64,000 nt of DNA from Fragum whitleyi (GCA_948146395.1 OX411556.1:31794056-31858055), one strand, 5' to 3'. Shown: positions 22,077 to 33,256, numbered from the stretch's first letter. Program-made: numbers and translations. The notes: generated by a model from the sequence alone, not told the origin.

Positions 22077-22850
22077 AGCTTCTATTTGCTCGAATGCATT
22101 GCTGCGCTTACAAATAAATTGCAGAAAGTATCAAATTTGTGCCCATTTTCTATATGAATAGTATTTTTATTGGAGTAGAGACCTTTATGTTTGAAAATAA
22201 TGAGAATCGGTTAGGACGACTTCATTCTCTTTAAGTTCCATCATACCATTCTTAATTATTTTATAAAGCCTGATGCTCTTTGAATATACGAGGTAGCTTG
22301 AAAAAAAAAAATACTTCTCTTTTTGACATAATAATCTTTTTTTCTAAATTATCTGAGATTTTTGGATTGGTGAATAACTCATGATTATTACAAAATTCGA
22401 AAAATAAACGGACTTGGTTAATAATTGGTTAAAAAATCTCTTGTTTCTTTTTCAACGTTCAATTTTGTATCAGTGTGCAAAATTTAGAGACTTTGTTTGC
22501 AGGTACCTTAATTACAGCCAATGCTTAAATGTCGTTGTTACATGTGCGAATGCAAGTGAATTGCATTATGATTAGGAACGAACTTTCGTCGCTGATGTTT
22601 GTTAAAGCAAAGATATATCCTCATCCGCTTAATACTTACATCGGATCAATTCGATATATGTAAGTTTCCTGAACAAAACTACGCTATTATATCTATAGTT
22701 AATAATGAAAAGTCGTTCCAAAAGAATAAAGAACGCGTAAATATGTTTCTGTTTTCAAACTGCGAGTAGGCTAGAAAAGAAAAGTTGAAAATTTTCTAAC
22801 TCGATACATAAATGAATCTTAAAACCTGTCTATAGAGACGCTGAATCAAT
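22077..22850. other. Unassigned AT-rich DNA
   Basis: No supported gene or repeat boundary. Confidence 0.4.
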
Positions 22851-22865
22851 ATCTAAAAATCCGAT

Positions 22866-22935
22866 AAGCAAATAAATAAATAAACAAATAAATAAATGCA
22901 TAAATAGGTAAATGAATAAATTAATAAAATAAAAA
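22866..22935 (+). repeat. AAATA-type microsatellite
   Basis: Imperfect AAATAAATAAAT repeats with interspersed C and G. The minus-strand open frame over this region (22853-23059) is only a by-product of the repeat. Confidence 0.85.
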
Positions 22936-22980
22936 TAAACAACAACAAATAAAAAATAACTCTTCTCTTTTTTAAATGTA

Positions 22981-23251
22981 TAATATTTCCCAGTCCTAAT
23001 AGAATTAAGGGGACGCGATTTGATCTATGAGACAGATCAATCAGAATGCAAAGATTCACTCATGATTCGGTCTACAGAATTTGCATATAAATATGTAAAG
23101 ATCGTGGAGGAGTGCGGCCATTCAAATAGAGTATAAGAATGAATTTTATTCCTGGGACAACGGAACCCGAATAATTCAAGATCTTTTTATTGTTGTTGTT
23201 GTTTTGACCTTAAAATCTAACGAATGCTGTCTCGTATGTACAAAATTACAC
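22981..23251 (+). repeat. Direct repeat, first copy (second at 23810-24075)
   Basis: About 265 bp starting TAATATTTCCCAGTCCTAAT and including GGGGACGCGATTTGATC and GTGGAGGAGTGCGGCC. It recurs almost unchanged at 23810, with roughly fifteen differences counted by eye. The two copies flank a MITE-1. Confidence 0.85.
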
Positions 23252-23375
23252 TGAAACGAATTCTAAACGACCACTTGGATTTTGCTAAAAAGTAATATTT
23301 TCTGTAGTTTCTGAAAAGAAAAGCAGTCGAATTACATTAGAAGGCAACTTATATAAAGGGAATTCAAGAATACAG

Positions 23376-23809
23376 GTACCTACATCGTCAATTTGACATT
23401 CACCTCAATCAAAACCATTCTAAATCGCTCATTCAGCGCTCCATTCATTCATTCCAAACACTTACTCAAACCATTCAAAAACGCTTAAACTCATTGAAAA
23501 ATAAAGAATCAAAAACGTCATTCAAAATAAAGGTCGATAGAGAAAAATCCCGATTTCACTGACGTAATTGAATTTTTAAGCATCTCATAGGTTCTTTAAG
23601 AAATAGGTAGCTATCTTAAAAAAACTGTGTGCATATTTTATTAAAGGGAGCTTATCAATATTTCTAATTTTGTTCTTCTTGAACAAAATTAGCAATATTG
23701 GATTACCTCCCTTTAATTTCAATCAACACTCGCTCATCACACTCATTGAATTTCATTTCAAAATAATTCCTAAATCATTTACCTTGTACATTTCACGATG
23801 TCTTAACTG
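23376..23809 (+). mobile_element. MITE-1 copy between two direct repeats
   Basis: The left end is decayed (TACCTACATCGTCAATTTGA); the right end is TTTCACGATGTCTTAACTG followed by TA. The central hairpin has CTAATTTTGTTCTTCTTGAA and CAAAATTAGCAATATTGGAT. The second copy of the flanking direct repeat begins at the TA directly after this MITE. Confidence 0.85.
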
Positions 23810-24075
23810 TAATATTTCCCAGTCCTAATAGAATTAAGGGGACGCGATTTGATCTATGAGACAGATCAATCAGAATGCAAAGATTCACTCATGATTCGGT
23901 CTACAGAATTTGCATATAAATATGTAACGATCGTGGAGGAGTGCGGCCATTCAAATAGAGTAGAAGAATGAATTTTATTCCTCGGACGACGAAACCTGAA
24001 TAATTCAAGATCTTTTTATTGTTGTTATTTTGACCTTAAATCTAACGAATGCTGTCTCGGATGTAGGAAGTTACA
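23810..24075 (+). repeat. Direct repeat, second copy
   Basis: Nearly identical to 22981-23251. It starts exactly at the right boundary of the MITE-1 and stops shortly before another MITE-1 fragment at 24076. Confidence 0.85.
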
Positions 24076-24177
24076 GTAAGGAACGTCGTGAAATAGCCAT
24101 TTACCTCGATCAAAACCATTCTAATCGCTCTTTCATCGCTCAATTCGAAGTATTCCGAAAACACCCCAATCACTCAA
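24076..24177 (+). mobile_element. MITE-1 left-end fragment, cut by a SINE
   Basis: AACGTCGTGAAATAGCCATT, then CGATCAAAACCATTCTAATC and GCTC repeats match the left arm of MITE-1. The match stops where the SINE-B head begins at 24178, so the SINE may have inserted into, or joined to, the MITE. Confidence 0.7.
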
Positions 24178-24435
24178 TGCCGCCGTCATAGCACAGTGGG
24201 TTGCGCGTCGGAACTTCAATCTAGAGGTCCCGAGTTCCTTCCTCGACGGTGACACACACACTTTCCGACGGTTGATAATCATAGACACATGTGGGGTAGC
24301 AGCTTGGGGCTAGGAAAGGATGCAATGGTAGTGCTGGTGTTAGAAATACCAGGAATCGATAGTTCGGTTCTCCAGCCGCCGCGCCTAAGCTGAAAGATTG
24401 TTGAAAGCGGCGTAAAACCCCATTCAAACATAACC
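24178..24435 (+). mobile_element. SINE-B copy (tRNA-derived)
   Basis: The head TGCCGCCGTCATAGCACAGT is followed by TCTAGAGGTCCCGAGTTCC, an altered B box, then CCGACGGT. The body shares GCTAGGAAAGGATG, GAAATACCAGGAATC and AAAGATTGTTGAAAGCGGCG with the copies at 47299, 55672 and 61265. The tail is CATTCAAA. Confidence 0.85.
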
Positions 24436-24679
24436 AGTTCATCAGCCAAAAACGATCCGAAATCGTTATAAGCATTTATAAATTGTTCAAAACGACAAAC
24501 TATACAAGAGGTTTTATATTTTAAGTAGAGGAATCCGGTTCAATAGCCATCATATCTTTTTCACAAATATTCTATGTTAATGGACTCAGGGGTCTACGTC
24601 AATGCACCTTTATATTTCCTTAGTTATCACATATTTTTCACGAATTCCCTGTCCGACCCTGAAAGGGCCACGGTTCATA

Positions 24680-24765
24680 TTAACCCCCCCCCCCCCCCAC
24701 ACACACACACACACACACCTCCCCCCCCCACACACACACCCAAACTCCATACCCCCCATCCCCAA
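24680..24765 (+). repeat. C-rich and CA-repeat tract
   Basis: A run of 14 C, then (AC)n, then CCTCCCCCCCC and (AC)n. Open frames rich in P, H and T across this region are artefacts of the repeat. Confidence 0.9.
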
Positions 24766-24981
24766 TTTGCCGAAAAAATCGTTAGTGCATATCCTTTGTA
24801 TAGCAGTGCACTAAGGGTTTAAAGTTCGAGGGCTAAGAAATAATCATGTACTTGTAGAAATATACGCTATAATGTTGTATAGTAAATTATCGGGGATATA
24901 AGGCTCCATTTTGGTACGAGTTCAATTCTAAGAAAAGACATTTTCAAGAGTTTCAACGATTTAAACGTTGATAACAATACT

Positions 24982-25030
24982 CCCCCTCCCCCCCCCCTCC
25001 CCCCCCCCCCAAAAAAAATATATATAAAAA
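24982..25030 (+). repeat. C-rich low-complexity tract followed by A run
   Basis: CCCCCTCCCCCCCCC-type runs and then AAAAAAAA and TATATATA. The complementary strand is G-rich and could form a quadruplex. Confidence 0.85.
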
Positions 25031-25084
25031 TGGTTAAACTTTTGAGCATTTTTGTCTGTTCACTGACAATAAACATTATACATG

Positions 25085-25520
25085 TAACAACATAGTGAAA
25101 TTGTCAAGATGAATGGTTTTAGAATGATTTTGGAATGCAATTGAGTGGGTGTTGGGAGCGAGTTTTGAGTAAATTTTATGGGAGGTAATCCAATATCGCA
25201 AATTTTGTTCAGGATGAACAAAATTAGCGATATTGATTACATCCCTTTAATAAGAATATGCATACAAATATTATAGATCACTTCCTATTTATTTAAGAAC
25301 CTATTAGACGCTTACAATTTGAATCATGTCAGAGAAATCGCAATTTTTCTCTATCCAAGTTTATTTTGAATGACGTTGTTGATTCCATATTTTTCAATGG
25401 GTTTGCACGTTTTTGAATGGTTTGAGTGATTGTTTTGAATGAGTGAATGGAGCGCTGAGTGAGCGATTTAGAATGGTTTTGATTGGGGTGAATGTCAATT
25501 TCACGATTAAATTAATTGTT
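25085..25520 (+). mobile_element. MITE-1 copy, opposite arm order
   Basis: Left end GTAACAACATAGTGAAATTG and right end GTCAATTTCACGATTAAATT. The arm with GAATGATTTTGGAATG comes first, and the arm with AATGAGTGAATGGAGCG second, so the element is inverted relative to the 17511 copy. The centre has AATTTTGTTCAGGATGAACA and AAATTAGCGATATTGATTAC. Confidence 0.85.
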
Positions 25521-26379
25521 TAGTTCTTGAATACATGAAGGACATACATGTAAAATATTTTCGTACAAACAAGAAAATGTGATGTCATATCGAGAAGTGC
25601 ATGTATGCGACAAACTGGAATTATTACAGCATTATGGAATTTTATATAGCAATTACTAAAAAGAAGTAGAGATGAAAAATAAAAAAAAAAAAAACAACGA
25701 CATATTTTACAGTCCGGGATACATTAGATTCCTTTGAAGAACCTCCATAATGAAGTATTTGACCAGATAATTAATCGGATAAAACGGAAACACGAAAAAA
25801 TACGAAAGAGAAAATAGCTACCAATCGTAATAAACAATATCATGAAGTTTTTGGCAGCATACCATCCCTATATCAAGTTGCAATTAACCTAAAGATAACC
25901 ATTTAATCTACGAATCGGTGAATAAAATCAAAGCAATTAGCGTTTTGATGTTAAGAAATAAATCAATTTACTTTGCCGCTTTTCATTGGTAACTCTTCGC
26001 TGCCCCTCCAGTAAACGTTCGAACGTTGTTGAGTTCCGATAGCGAGCTGTACTGTGCGATAACCAATACATATCGTTTTTGGATTATGTTTCTTGGGCTA
26101 TATTTTCTCGCGAGTGAACAGTTGGGATTTTACAAGTGATTTTTGTGATTTGATTTTTCGAACGGTACGGTATTTTAATGAAGATCTAGGTGTATGTAAG
26201 TAGTTTTTACATATTCTAAAAACACATGACTGATCTTTTCTGCAAGAAACCGGCCTAAATGATAGACAAAAAAACTAAAATCCAGTTCTGTAAATATTCA
26301 ATATTTTTTTGATTGTAAAAATTGAAAATATGTTTTAAATAGAAATAATTATTTGACTTGTTTGTGTTTCAATTTATTA
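25521..26379. other. Unassigned DNA
   Basis: No supported gene. The base composition is similar to the surroundings, with one A run near 25680. Confidence 0.4.
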
Positions 26380-26418
26380 CCCGTCACGCGAAAAGGGACC
26401 TTTTCGCGTGACGGGTCA
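26380..26418. repeat. MITE-2 ends joined back to back (short perfect palindrome)
   Basis: CCCGTCACGCGAAAAGGGAC runs directly into its complement, ending GCGTGACGGGTCAC. These are the terminal inverted repeats of MITE-2 (see 52968, 55978) with the whole interior missing. It may be an internally deleted element. Confidence 0.75.
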
Positions 26419-26629
26419 CATTTTCTCACAAATCTAGTTTGAATGCACTGAGAGTAATTTAGATCCAAAACATTGAGAAAAAAAGAGAAATTGCTTGTTT
26501 CAAGCAATTTCTCCCATTTTCTTAATGTTTTCTTGACTATTTTGCAGTCTATTTCGAATATTTACGTACAATGAATTTGTAATTGTTTTTATCCGTTATT
26601 GATTGTATATATTGTAGTATAATCCATAT

Positions 26630-26950
26630 TTAATGCCCTGGCAGGGCGGGGCCTGAGTAACGGGTCATTGCATTTAAGGTTAAGGTAAATAAGCTTTTAT
26701 CATAAGCAACTACAGAGTCGACATAAATAACACGAATGCTTAAATCGTAGATTGGTTACCAAATCCTTGTAACTTCAGCTTAATCAAGCTGAAGTTACGA
26801 GGCTTTGGTAACCAAACGATGAAATGAGTTCACGTGAATCCTTTAGGTTTATTACAGTTATTTGTATACGTTAACAATAAAGAACCCAAAGTTTTAAAAA
26901 GTAAACTCGCCAAATTACGTCTCGGCTAAGCCCCGCCCTACCAGTTCATT
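26630..26950. mobile_element. Large imperfect foldback element centred near 26790
   Basis: The outer arms AATGCCCTGGCAGGGCGGGG and GCCCCGCCCTACCAGTTCAT are complementary. The inner arms (26757-26787 and 26790-26822) carry TTGGTTACCAAATCC, TTGTAACTTCAGCTT and their complements. Both pairs share the same centre, so the whole 320 bp looks like one hairpin element. The family is unknown. Confidence 0.65.
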
Positions 26951-27038
26951 TATAACACAGAATATGTTTGCTAGACAATAAAAATTTGCAAAGTGACGTT
27001 ATTTGGCAGCTTTTTCTTGAAAACGGACCAATTAATAT

Positions 27039-27269
27039 GTGATCTGTTATGCAAAAAAGGCCATCTGGGTAATGTGCAAAGTGTCGTTCCTATTCAGACT
27101 AAGCGGGCTGCGTTTGCTGACTCAAATTGTAACTTTTCGAACACGCTGCAATTCTTTTAATTGAATTTCCATTGAGCATCCCCATGAAAAAAGTGTCTAC
27201 GGAGGACATGTACTTGAACGAATCGTTTTTTAGAGTTTCCAAATGGCCCTTTTACGCTTGACGGACCAC
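27039..27269. mobile_element. MITE-2 copy, degenerate
   Basis: Left end GTGATCTGTTATGCAAAAAA with GGCCATCTGGG; right end CCAAATGGCCC, TTTTACGCTTGACGGACCAC. The inside has AGTGTCGTTCCTATTCAGAC, a decayed version of the internal motif in the 55978 copy. Confidence 0.65.
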
Positions 27270-27760
27270 ATATGTATATGTACAATGTACACGTACTTGA
27301 ATCTATATATGGTGCATAAAACCTTTTCGATGGAAAACGGTTACATGTACAAGTAAAGAGCGCCTGATTTATTTTGGAAGTAACAAATTATTGTATGATA
27401 AATAAGTTTCGCGTTTTCTAAGAATTTAAGTTAAAGTCTATTGTCAATTTCATTGGCTTTTTTAAAATTAGGTAGATTTTCCTAGATAACGGATGATTTA
27501 TTAAACAAAAAGTAGATTTAATCTAGAAGAGGTTAGTTAGAGACTATACATCAAAATCAAATATTTGGTCTGATTGAATCATTATTTTAGATTGAGAAAG
27601 TTTGCAGAAATTGAGATCGTTTAACTTTCAACAGCCTGCGTTAATCGCGTCTTTTGACCTGGGTCGTTACTTTAGGTACATATACCTCCGATTCGGTCTG
27701 TCTTTCTTTCATGTCGCTCCACGCAAATTGTTCGAGTTTTAAATAATTCGGCGAAATGCT
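27270..27760. other. Unassigned DNA
   Basis: No supported gene or repeat boundary between the two MITE-2 copies. Confidence 0.4.
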
Positions 27761-27767
27761 ATTGAAA

Positions 27768-27850
27768 TTTTTTGAGGATTATTGTTTGTTTCAGTGTTAT
27801 ATCGATTTATCTTTCATTGAATGTACAACAAAATCTATATCAAATATTTT
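27768..27850. repeat. Half copy of the 53405-53575 foldback
   Basis: TTGTTTCAGTGTTATATCGA, TTTATCTTTCATTGAATGTA and CAACAAAATCTATAT follow the order of the left arm at 53420-53480. It abuts the MITE-2 copy at 27851. Confidence 0.5.
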
Positions 27851-28112
27851 ACCCGTCACGCAAAAAGGGACTTTTTGGTTAGAGCGTAAAGTGTCGACCC
27901 TAGTTAGACTGCACGGATTCTGCAGACTGACTAGGATCGAACCTTTTCGCAATATTCTTTTTTCTTTTAATCTAGAATGAACAAGCTAACTTCCAGTGAA
28001 AAAAAAACCCTATTGAAATGCGACCTCTGGTTGACCTATGCTGGATCCAATCTCTTTTTTAATTATTTAATTTACAGAATTTCCAGATGGTCCCTTTTCG
28101 CGTGACAGGTCA
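27851..28112. mobile_element. MITE-2 copy
   Basis: Ends are ACCCGTCACGCAAAAAGGGA and GGTCCCTTTTCGCGTGACAG. An internal inverted repeat TCGACCCTAGTTAGACTG and CAGACTGACTAGGATCGA lies at about 27894-27940. No coding capacity; the transposase source is unknown. Confidence 0.8.
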
Positions 28113-28690
28113 CATTTATATTTTTCTGTTGTGCTTTCAAAGATAGATACATTGTTGGTCACTTTTGTTGTCACTAAAAGATTAAGAAACTTTGATACTG
28201 AAATCGTCTACTCAAATTCCACAGCACTCGATTAAATGACTAGATACGTTAATTTTATTTTTTAGTTGCATAAAAAGTACACTGAAACGAAACTTCTAAA
28301 CGACCATCAGATTTCGCTGAAAAATTTATGCTTCCTATGGTACCTGAAACAGGTACATGTATTAGTCGAATTATGAAAGGAAATTCGTTGGTAGAAAACT
28401 TTAATCAAGTTCGACCCGAAAAGATGTGAAGAAAACCACGTATTTGACCGGGGTTCCTCCATTTCTTTGATACTTTTCTGTTTATTGAGAAATAACGTTA
28501 CATTATCACTTTATAATCAAAAAGCAAAGCAGTTGAAGTATAAAGATAACCTTTATACCCTGCTTTCGTTCATTTCACTCTATTTCACGTTATCTGAGCG
28601 TAGCCCGAACATCAATTTTCGTTGACGTCATAGTGACGTTGCCTGGAAACCACGTGCAAAATGTTTCTCAATACGTCCTAGTTTTTCATT
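28113..28690. other. Unassigned DNA with a small dispersed repeat
   Basis: ACTGAAACGAAACTTCTAAA near 28280 recurs near 23252 and 58760, so this is a low-copy dispersed repeat of unknown type. No gene is supported. Confidence 0.45.
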
Positions 28691-28697
28691 AAAGAAA

Positions 28698-28862
28698 AGG
28701 TAATAATCGCTTGTTTTTCGTGCCGTTCGATAAATCTTTAATTTCTTTAACAACAAAAGCTATATTTTCAATCGTGCCTCTGCCACTCTTGAAAATAAAG
28801 CTTATATTGTGCCCTCAATAAAAGATCAATTCGTCTCACTCTTACACAAACAATTATCGTCT
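28698..28862. mobile_element. Foldback element related to 53405-53575
   Basis: Left arm TAATAATCGCTTGTTTTTCG through AAAAGCTATATTTTCAATCG; right arm GAAAATAAAGCTTATATTGT through AAACAATTATCGTC. The arms are complementary over most of their length. The central loop includes GTGCCTCTGCCACTC. Confidence 0.65.
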
Positions 28863-28915
28863 CTATATATAAATTTCTTTACAAATTTGATATCATTTAA
28901 GGTAGTGGACTCATA

Positions 28916-29051
28916 ATAGTTCCGCAACGTTTGGGAGTAATAATCTTTAACAGTGTTAACCCAGATTTCCTAATTATTTTCATTAAGCAACCTCGCTCAA
29001 TATTGGTAAAGATGGCAAGTTCAGAAATGTTGCGGAACTATTACGGGTCCA
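28916..29051. mobile_element. MITE-4 (about 136 bp, TIR GGACCCGTAATAGTTCCGC)
   Basis: TGGACTCATAATAGTTCCGC and its complement GCGGAACTATTACGGGTCCA close the element. A half copy occurs at 56577-56660. No coding capacity. Confidence 0.7.
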
Positions 29052-29785
29052 ATTTGCCAATTGTTTGGCTTTATTCTAAGAACTTCCCAAGGCTGAAATC
29101 CTGAAATTTCTCTACAAAATGCAACTCGTTACTTTCCTCTAGAGAAGTTCTTGTCTTGAAGCGTTTATTACTGACAAACCAAAGAAAATTTTGATTCCGT
29201 TCTTGAATAAGCCCCATTGGATTGAATTTTAGTTGTGTCCATCAATAATCGTGCGTTCGGATTGGCTGAAAAGTTTGTTTGATTCCCCAATGAAAACAAT
29301 TTTGAGTATGCACTGATTTGTTAATTTCATAGAGGTATGAAACCAAAAACCTAATCACGTATTCATTCAGTGTGATTAGGTTTTTAGTTTCATGCCTCAA
29401 AGAAAACAACGAATATTCTCTTCACCACTTAAATATAACTCATCGGTCAAGGAAGCTGAGTGAGTTAAAATATGACAAATGCTCAGCGACCTTCTAGAAA
29501 TTCTTTTTACTCAGTGTCCTTTATTGTTAAAAAGGGAATAGACAGTAAGCGACACTATGCAAAATTCATGTTGGCGCGGTTTATTCAAATGTCCACAAGA
29601 AACACAGATACAAGAGATTATAAAATCATCCTTGGTCGTTTTCTGGTAAAGTAGACATTGTAACAATGATAAATTGATTAAAAATAACAGACTGTAACTG
29701 TTGTCTTACTGAGAGGGGGCGTTAAATGGCCATAAGACATAGCACAGCAATGGTAAGTCAATAGCCGTGTTCAAAAGTGTTTTTA
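29052..29785. other. Unassigned DNA with one strong hairpin
   Basis: At 29333-29398, ATGAAACCAAAAACCTAATC pairs with GATTAGGTTTTTAGTTTCAT around the loop ACGTATTCATTCAGTGT. This is a small foldback of unknown type. No gene is supported; the 60-codon frame at 29472 has no domain. Confidence 0.5.
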
Positions 29786-30272
29786 TGCCCCCGCATCGAT
29801 AGATCGGGGGCATATTGTTTTACTCATGTCCGTCTGTCTGTCTGTCTGTCCGTCTGTCCGTCCGTCCGTACGTCCGTCTGTCTGTCCGTCTGTCCGTCCG
29901 TCTGTCCGAAAACTTAACCTTGCCAATATCTTCAAGCCTATTCAGGATACAAAGCTAATATTTGGCATGATGATAGATCTCAATGATCCGCATCCGCTGG
30001 TACCAAAGTCAAGGTCATGTGACAAGGTCAAGGTCATCTGTAAAGGTCGAATGTCCGAAAACTTAACCCGAAAACTTAACCTTGCCAATATCTTCAAGCC
30101 TATTCAAGATACAAAGCTAATATTTGGCATGATGATAGATCTCAATGATCCGCATCCACTGGTACCAAATTCAAGGTCATATGACAAGGTCAAGGTCATC
30201 TGTCAAGGTCAAACTTTGAAAAAAAATGCCGTTACTGGGGCATTCGTGTTTCACAAACACATCTTGTTTTTT
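29786..30272 (+). mobile_element. Helitron-like tandem-repeat element with GGGGGCAT stem
   Basis: The 5' stem is TATGCCCCCG and CGGGGGCATA around CATCGATAGAT. Next comes a (GTCTGTCC)n tract (29828-29908), then two copies of a roughly 135-bp unit (from about 29909 and 30068) with CGAAAACTTAACCTTGCCAA, CATGATGATAGATCTCAATG and GGTCAAGGTCATCTGT. The 3' end has GTGTTTCACAAACAC and ATCTTG followed by T. This order is common in mollusc non-autonomous Helitron-like repeats as I remember them. The 149-codon open frame across it is not a gene. Confidence 0.7.
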
Positions 30273-30343
30273 TAATTGTTTATAACAGAATAGAAAAGGC
30301 TTCATCACAATTCACCATGTAATGAAGCCTGTATTGACCTGAC

Positions 30344-30767
30344 ACAGTTAATGACATCCTGAAAATGACTTTCACTCAAATCAAAACCAATCCAAGTACA
30401 ATGTAATTCACTCTAATCATTCATTTCAAATAATCACTTTAATCACTCAAAAACGCTCCGAATCGTTCAATAACGCATAGAAATCGTCCAAAACCTTCAA
30501 AATTTCATTCAAATCAATATAATATTTTTTTTCGATTTGATTTGCTTGTGTTGATTTTCAAGCGTCTGATTTGTCAATGAAGACAAAAATTCAGAAAATG
30601 CATAAATTTTATCGAAGGGAGGTAGAAAAAAACGACAGTTTCGTCCGCGATTATTGATAATGTTTTACCTCTCTTGAAAACAATTCAAACTTATCACACT
30701 CATTCAATCTTATTCCTTTATGATTCCAAAATGATTCAACTTTTCAAATTAACGATGTTCCTTACTG
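30344..30767 (+). mobile_element. MITE-1 copy at the start of duplication unit A
   Basis: Left end CAGTTAATGACATCCTGAAA; right end AATTAACGATGTTCCTTACTG with TA after it. The central hairpin is atypical: GGGAGGTAGAAAAAAACGAC with GTTTCGTCCGCGATTATTG replaces the usual GCTAATTTTGTTCA core. A right half of the same variant lies at 36715-36851. Confidence 0.75.
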
Positions 30768-31019
30768 TACCACCTGTCTGATATTATATCTGTTTCCTGG
30801 CAGATCACCCATTATAGAAATAATTTACATGTTAATGGTCGTAGCAGAGCCCTATCATGATAAATTATCCTTACTTTTACATGTACTAGATAATATTTTA
30901 AGACACAAATGTAAACGTTAAACTGAAGCCTGGGCAATTCAGGGCACGTTTAACGCAACTTCTAACTGTATTTTCAATGGGGATTAAACGACTATCCATG
31001 GGCTCTTGGTATGAATTTC

Positions 31020-31200
31020 TCACACCACTACTTCATCAACATCATTGCCAAACCTCTAGTTTCTAATCCCACCTGGGCTCTACGATCATCCACCCATTGA
31101 AGGGAGACAAAGTAATGGATAAATAAAACTCGTGGCATGTGACCGAACCCGAGACTCGAAAACCTTATGCGCAACCAACTGCTGCAGTATATCCATGACT
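31020..31200 (-). repeat. Degenerate tRNA-like SINE, minus strand (also at 37640-37745)
   Basis: On the minus strand, CTGCAGCAGTTGGTTGCGCA and CTCGGGTTCGGTCACATGCC are A-box- and B-box-like, with CTTTGTCTCCCTTCAATGGG downstream. It is probably a decayed SINE inherited by both duplication units. Confidence 0.45.
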
Positions 31201-31279
31201 AATAGATTTTGTCTTTTTCATTTATATCAATGCTATAACACACGAAAGGGCGATGCATTTTATCGCCCCTTACTTTCCA

Positions 31280-31455
31280 ATTTTCTAGAGAGAATTATTT
31301 ACTTCTAGTTACATTGATCAATCAGCGTTACTAAAAGACGTTGATATAAAGTGCCTAATTCATTCTTTTATACCGCCTTTCCGCGAATTCATTGTGGCTT
31401 TGTGTAGTATTGGCCATTAATTCGCTCTACATCATTCTGAGCGTATGTGATAATT
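31280..31455 (+). repeat. Dispersed 170-bp repeat core, copy 1
   Basis: It contains TTCTAGAGAGAATTATTTAC and ACGTTGATATAAAGTGCCTA followed by ATTC(A/T)CTCTTTTAT and ATTAATTCGCTCTAC. The same order occurs at 37812, 50073 and 56978. No tRNA-like head, no obvious inverted ends. Confidence 0.7.
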
Positions 31456-31830
31456 AAGTGCTTTACTGCCTTAATCTTGTTTTCATGGAAAGCAGACAAT
31501 CTTTAGCTTCTACATTTACCAGAATTACAAATAAGACAGACTGGCCAAACTCTTTCTGTATTTCATTAATTAGATGCTAAAGAGATAAAGAGAATATTTC
31601 GTGTTAAATGTGAAATAGATACAAAGTTTTGTGCAGTAAGATTTTTGTTTGAGAAGCAATTGGTGGCCGATTTTGCGTACTAGTACCTATCCACACAGGG
31701 TTTTTTTTATGCCGCCGGAGCATTAAATGTCACTTTAACCTTTATGACTTATTTAACTTTTAACTTTAAACATTAACTTAAGGTGTACTTTATAAATTAA
31801 CAAATATGTGTACTTTGAAATTCAATGGTA

Positions 31831-32205
31831 CAGTTAGTTAAATCGTGAAATTGACTTCAATCAAACCATTCTAATCACTCACTGAGCGCTCCATTCATTA
31901 ATTCCAAACACTCACTCAAACCATTCACAAACGATCAAACCCATTAAAAATATAGAACCAAAAACGTCATTCAAAATAAATTTGAGGAGAGAAAAATCGC
32001 GATTTTACCGACATAATTCAAATTATAAGCGTCTATTAGGTTCTTGAAGAAATATGAAGCTATCTAAAGAACTGGAGAACAAAATTTGCGACATTGGATT
32101 ACCTCCCATTAAATTCACTCAAAACTCGCTCCACACACTCTTTAATTTCATTCCTAAATCATTCCAAAAACATTCGCCTTGTCAATTTCACGATGTTGTT
32201 TACTG
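31831..32205 (+). mobile_element. MITE-1 copy with internal deletion (375 bp)
   Basis: TA|CAGTTAGTTAAATCGTGAAA and TTTCACGATGTTGTTTACTG|TA. The left half of the central hairpin is missing: the sequence passes from GCTATCTAAAGAACTGGAGA directly to ACAAAATTTGCGACATTGGA. It is absent from the matching place in unit B, so it inserted after the duplication or was lost from B. Confidence 0.88.
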
Positions 32206-32653
32206 TATACTTATCGCAAAAAGGATCCCTAGTGCGTATCTTCGTTCTCGCAACGCAACAAATCTGTGACCCTGTAATTGAATGGACTCGGCGAAGAGAG
32301 TTCGAAAAGTATTTATCTTTAGATTGTACGGCTTGCATAGGCTGATCGGTACTCAAACCTATCACTCTTTGATTATTTTCTAAATCTGAAAAAAACACCT
32401 TCCTCTATAATCGAATTGATTTGCGAGCCCTTATAACATATTCTGTATTACTTTTTTAATACTTGATTTTAGGAAGTTCATAGAAAGTCTCCTTTTTCAC
32501 TTAACGGGTCACTCTTTTATAAACATTATCAATTCTCGGCTCTTTTTAACGTCCTAAACATGGAAATACTCTTAATTCCCGACTTAGCAAGTATCAAAGT
32601 TCCAGATAAAAAAATATTTAGTAACATGGAAATAATCCATAATGCGTATGTTA

Positions 32654-33090
32654 CAGTTAAGGCCATCGTGACTCTTATTCCGATCAAAACCATTCTTAAT
32701 CGATCACACAGCTCGATTCGTTTATTCCAAGCTCACTCAAACAATTTGAAAGCGCTCCAAAATAACTTCAAATGTAAGATCAATAACTGCATTCAAAATA
32801 AATATATCTAAGAAAAAATAATGTTTTCATTGACAAAGTTGAACATGCAAGCGTCTGATTAGTTCTTGAAAAAAATAGGAAGTTGTTTTTAGAATTTGTA
32901 TTCATTTTGTAGAAAAGGAGTGTTATAAATATCGCTTATTTTGTTCGGGAAAAACAAAATAAGCTCCCGAACAAAATAAGCGATATTGGATAAATTCTTT
33001 TTCATTTCCACTCAAAACCCGCTCCACACACTCATTTAATTTCATCCCAAATTCATTCATCGTATCAATTTCACGATGTTCGTGCATAAC
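32654..33090 (+). mobile_element. MITE-1 copy shared by both duplication units (A copy)
   Basis: Left end CAGTTAAGGCCATCGTGACT; right end CAATTTCACGATGTTCGTGC. The central hairpin has CGCTTATTTTGTTCGGGAAA and a duplicated CAAAATAAGC. The orthologous copy is at 39080-39498, so this insertion predates the duplication. Confidence 0.8.
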
Positions 33091-33256
33091 TTTACATGCG
33101 AAATCGTTGTAAGTTGCAGTTTGAAAAGAGGTGGTCAATAATAAAAAGAATTGTACGAAGTTTGTTATGATAGATTGTATTCTTGATGGAGGTTGTATAC
33201 TATTAGCATATAGATGTGCATCTTTCGTGTTCCTGTAATTTAGTATCTGTCCCAAT

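Noticed and set aside
24574..24822. Open frames rich in Pro, His and Thr
   Set aside because: Products of the C-run and AC-repeat tract.
29826..30275. 149-codon open frame on the plus strand
   Set aside because: It translates a GTCTGTCC microsatellite and two copies of a tandem unit inside a Helitron-like element; no start context or domain.
32054..32345. Overlapping 71- and 83-codon frames
   Set aside because: They cover the right arm of a MITE-1 and its flank.
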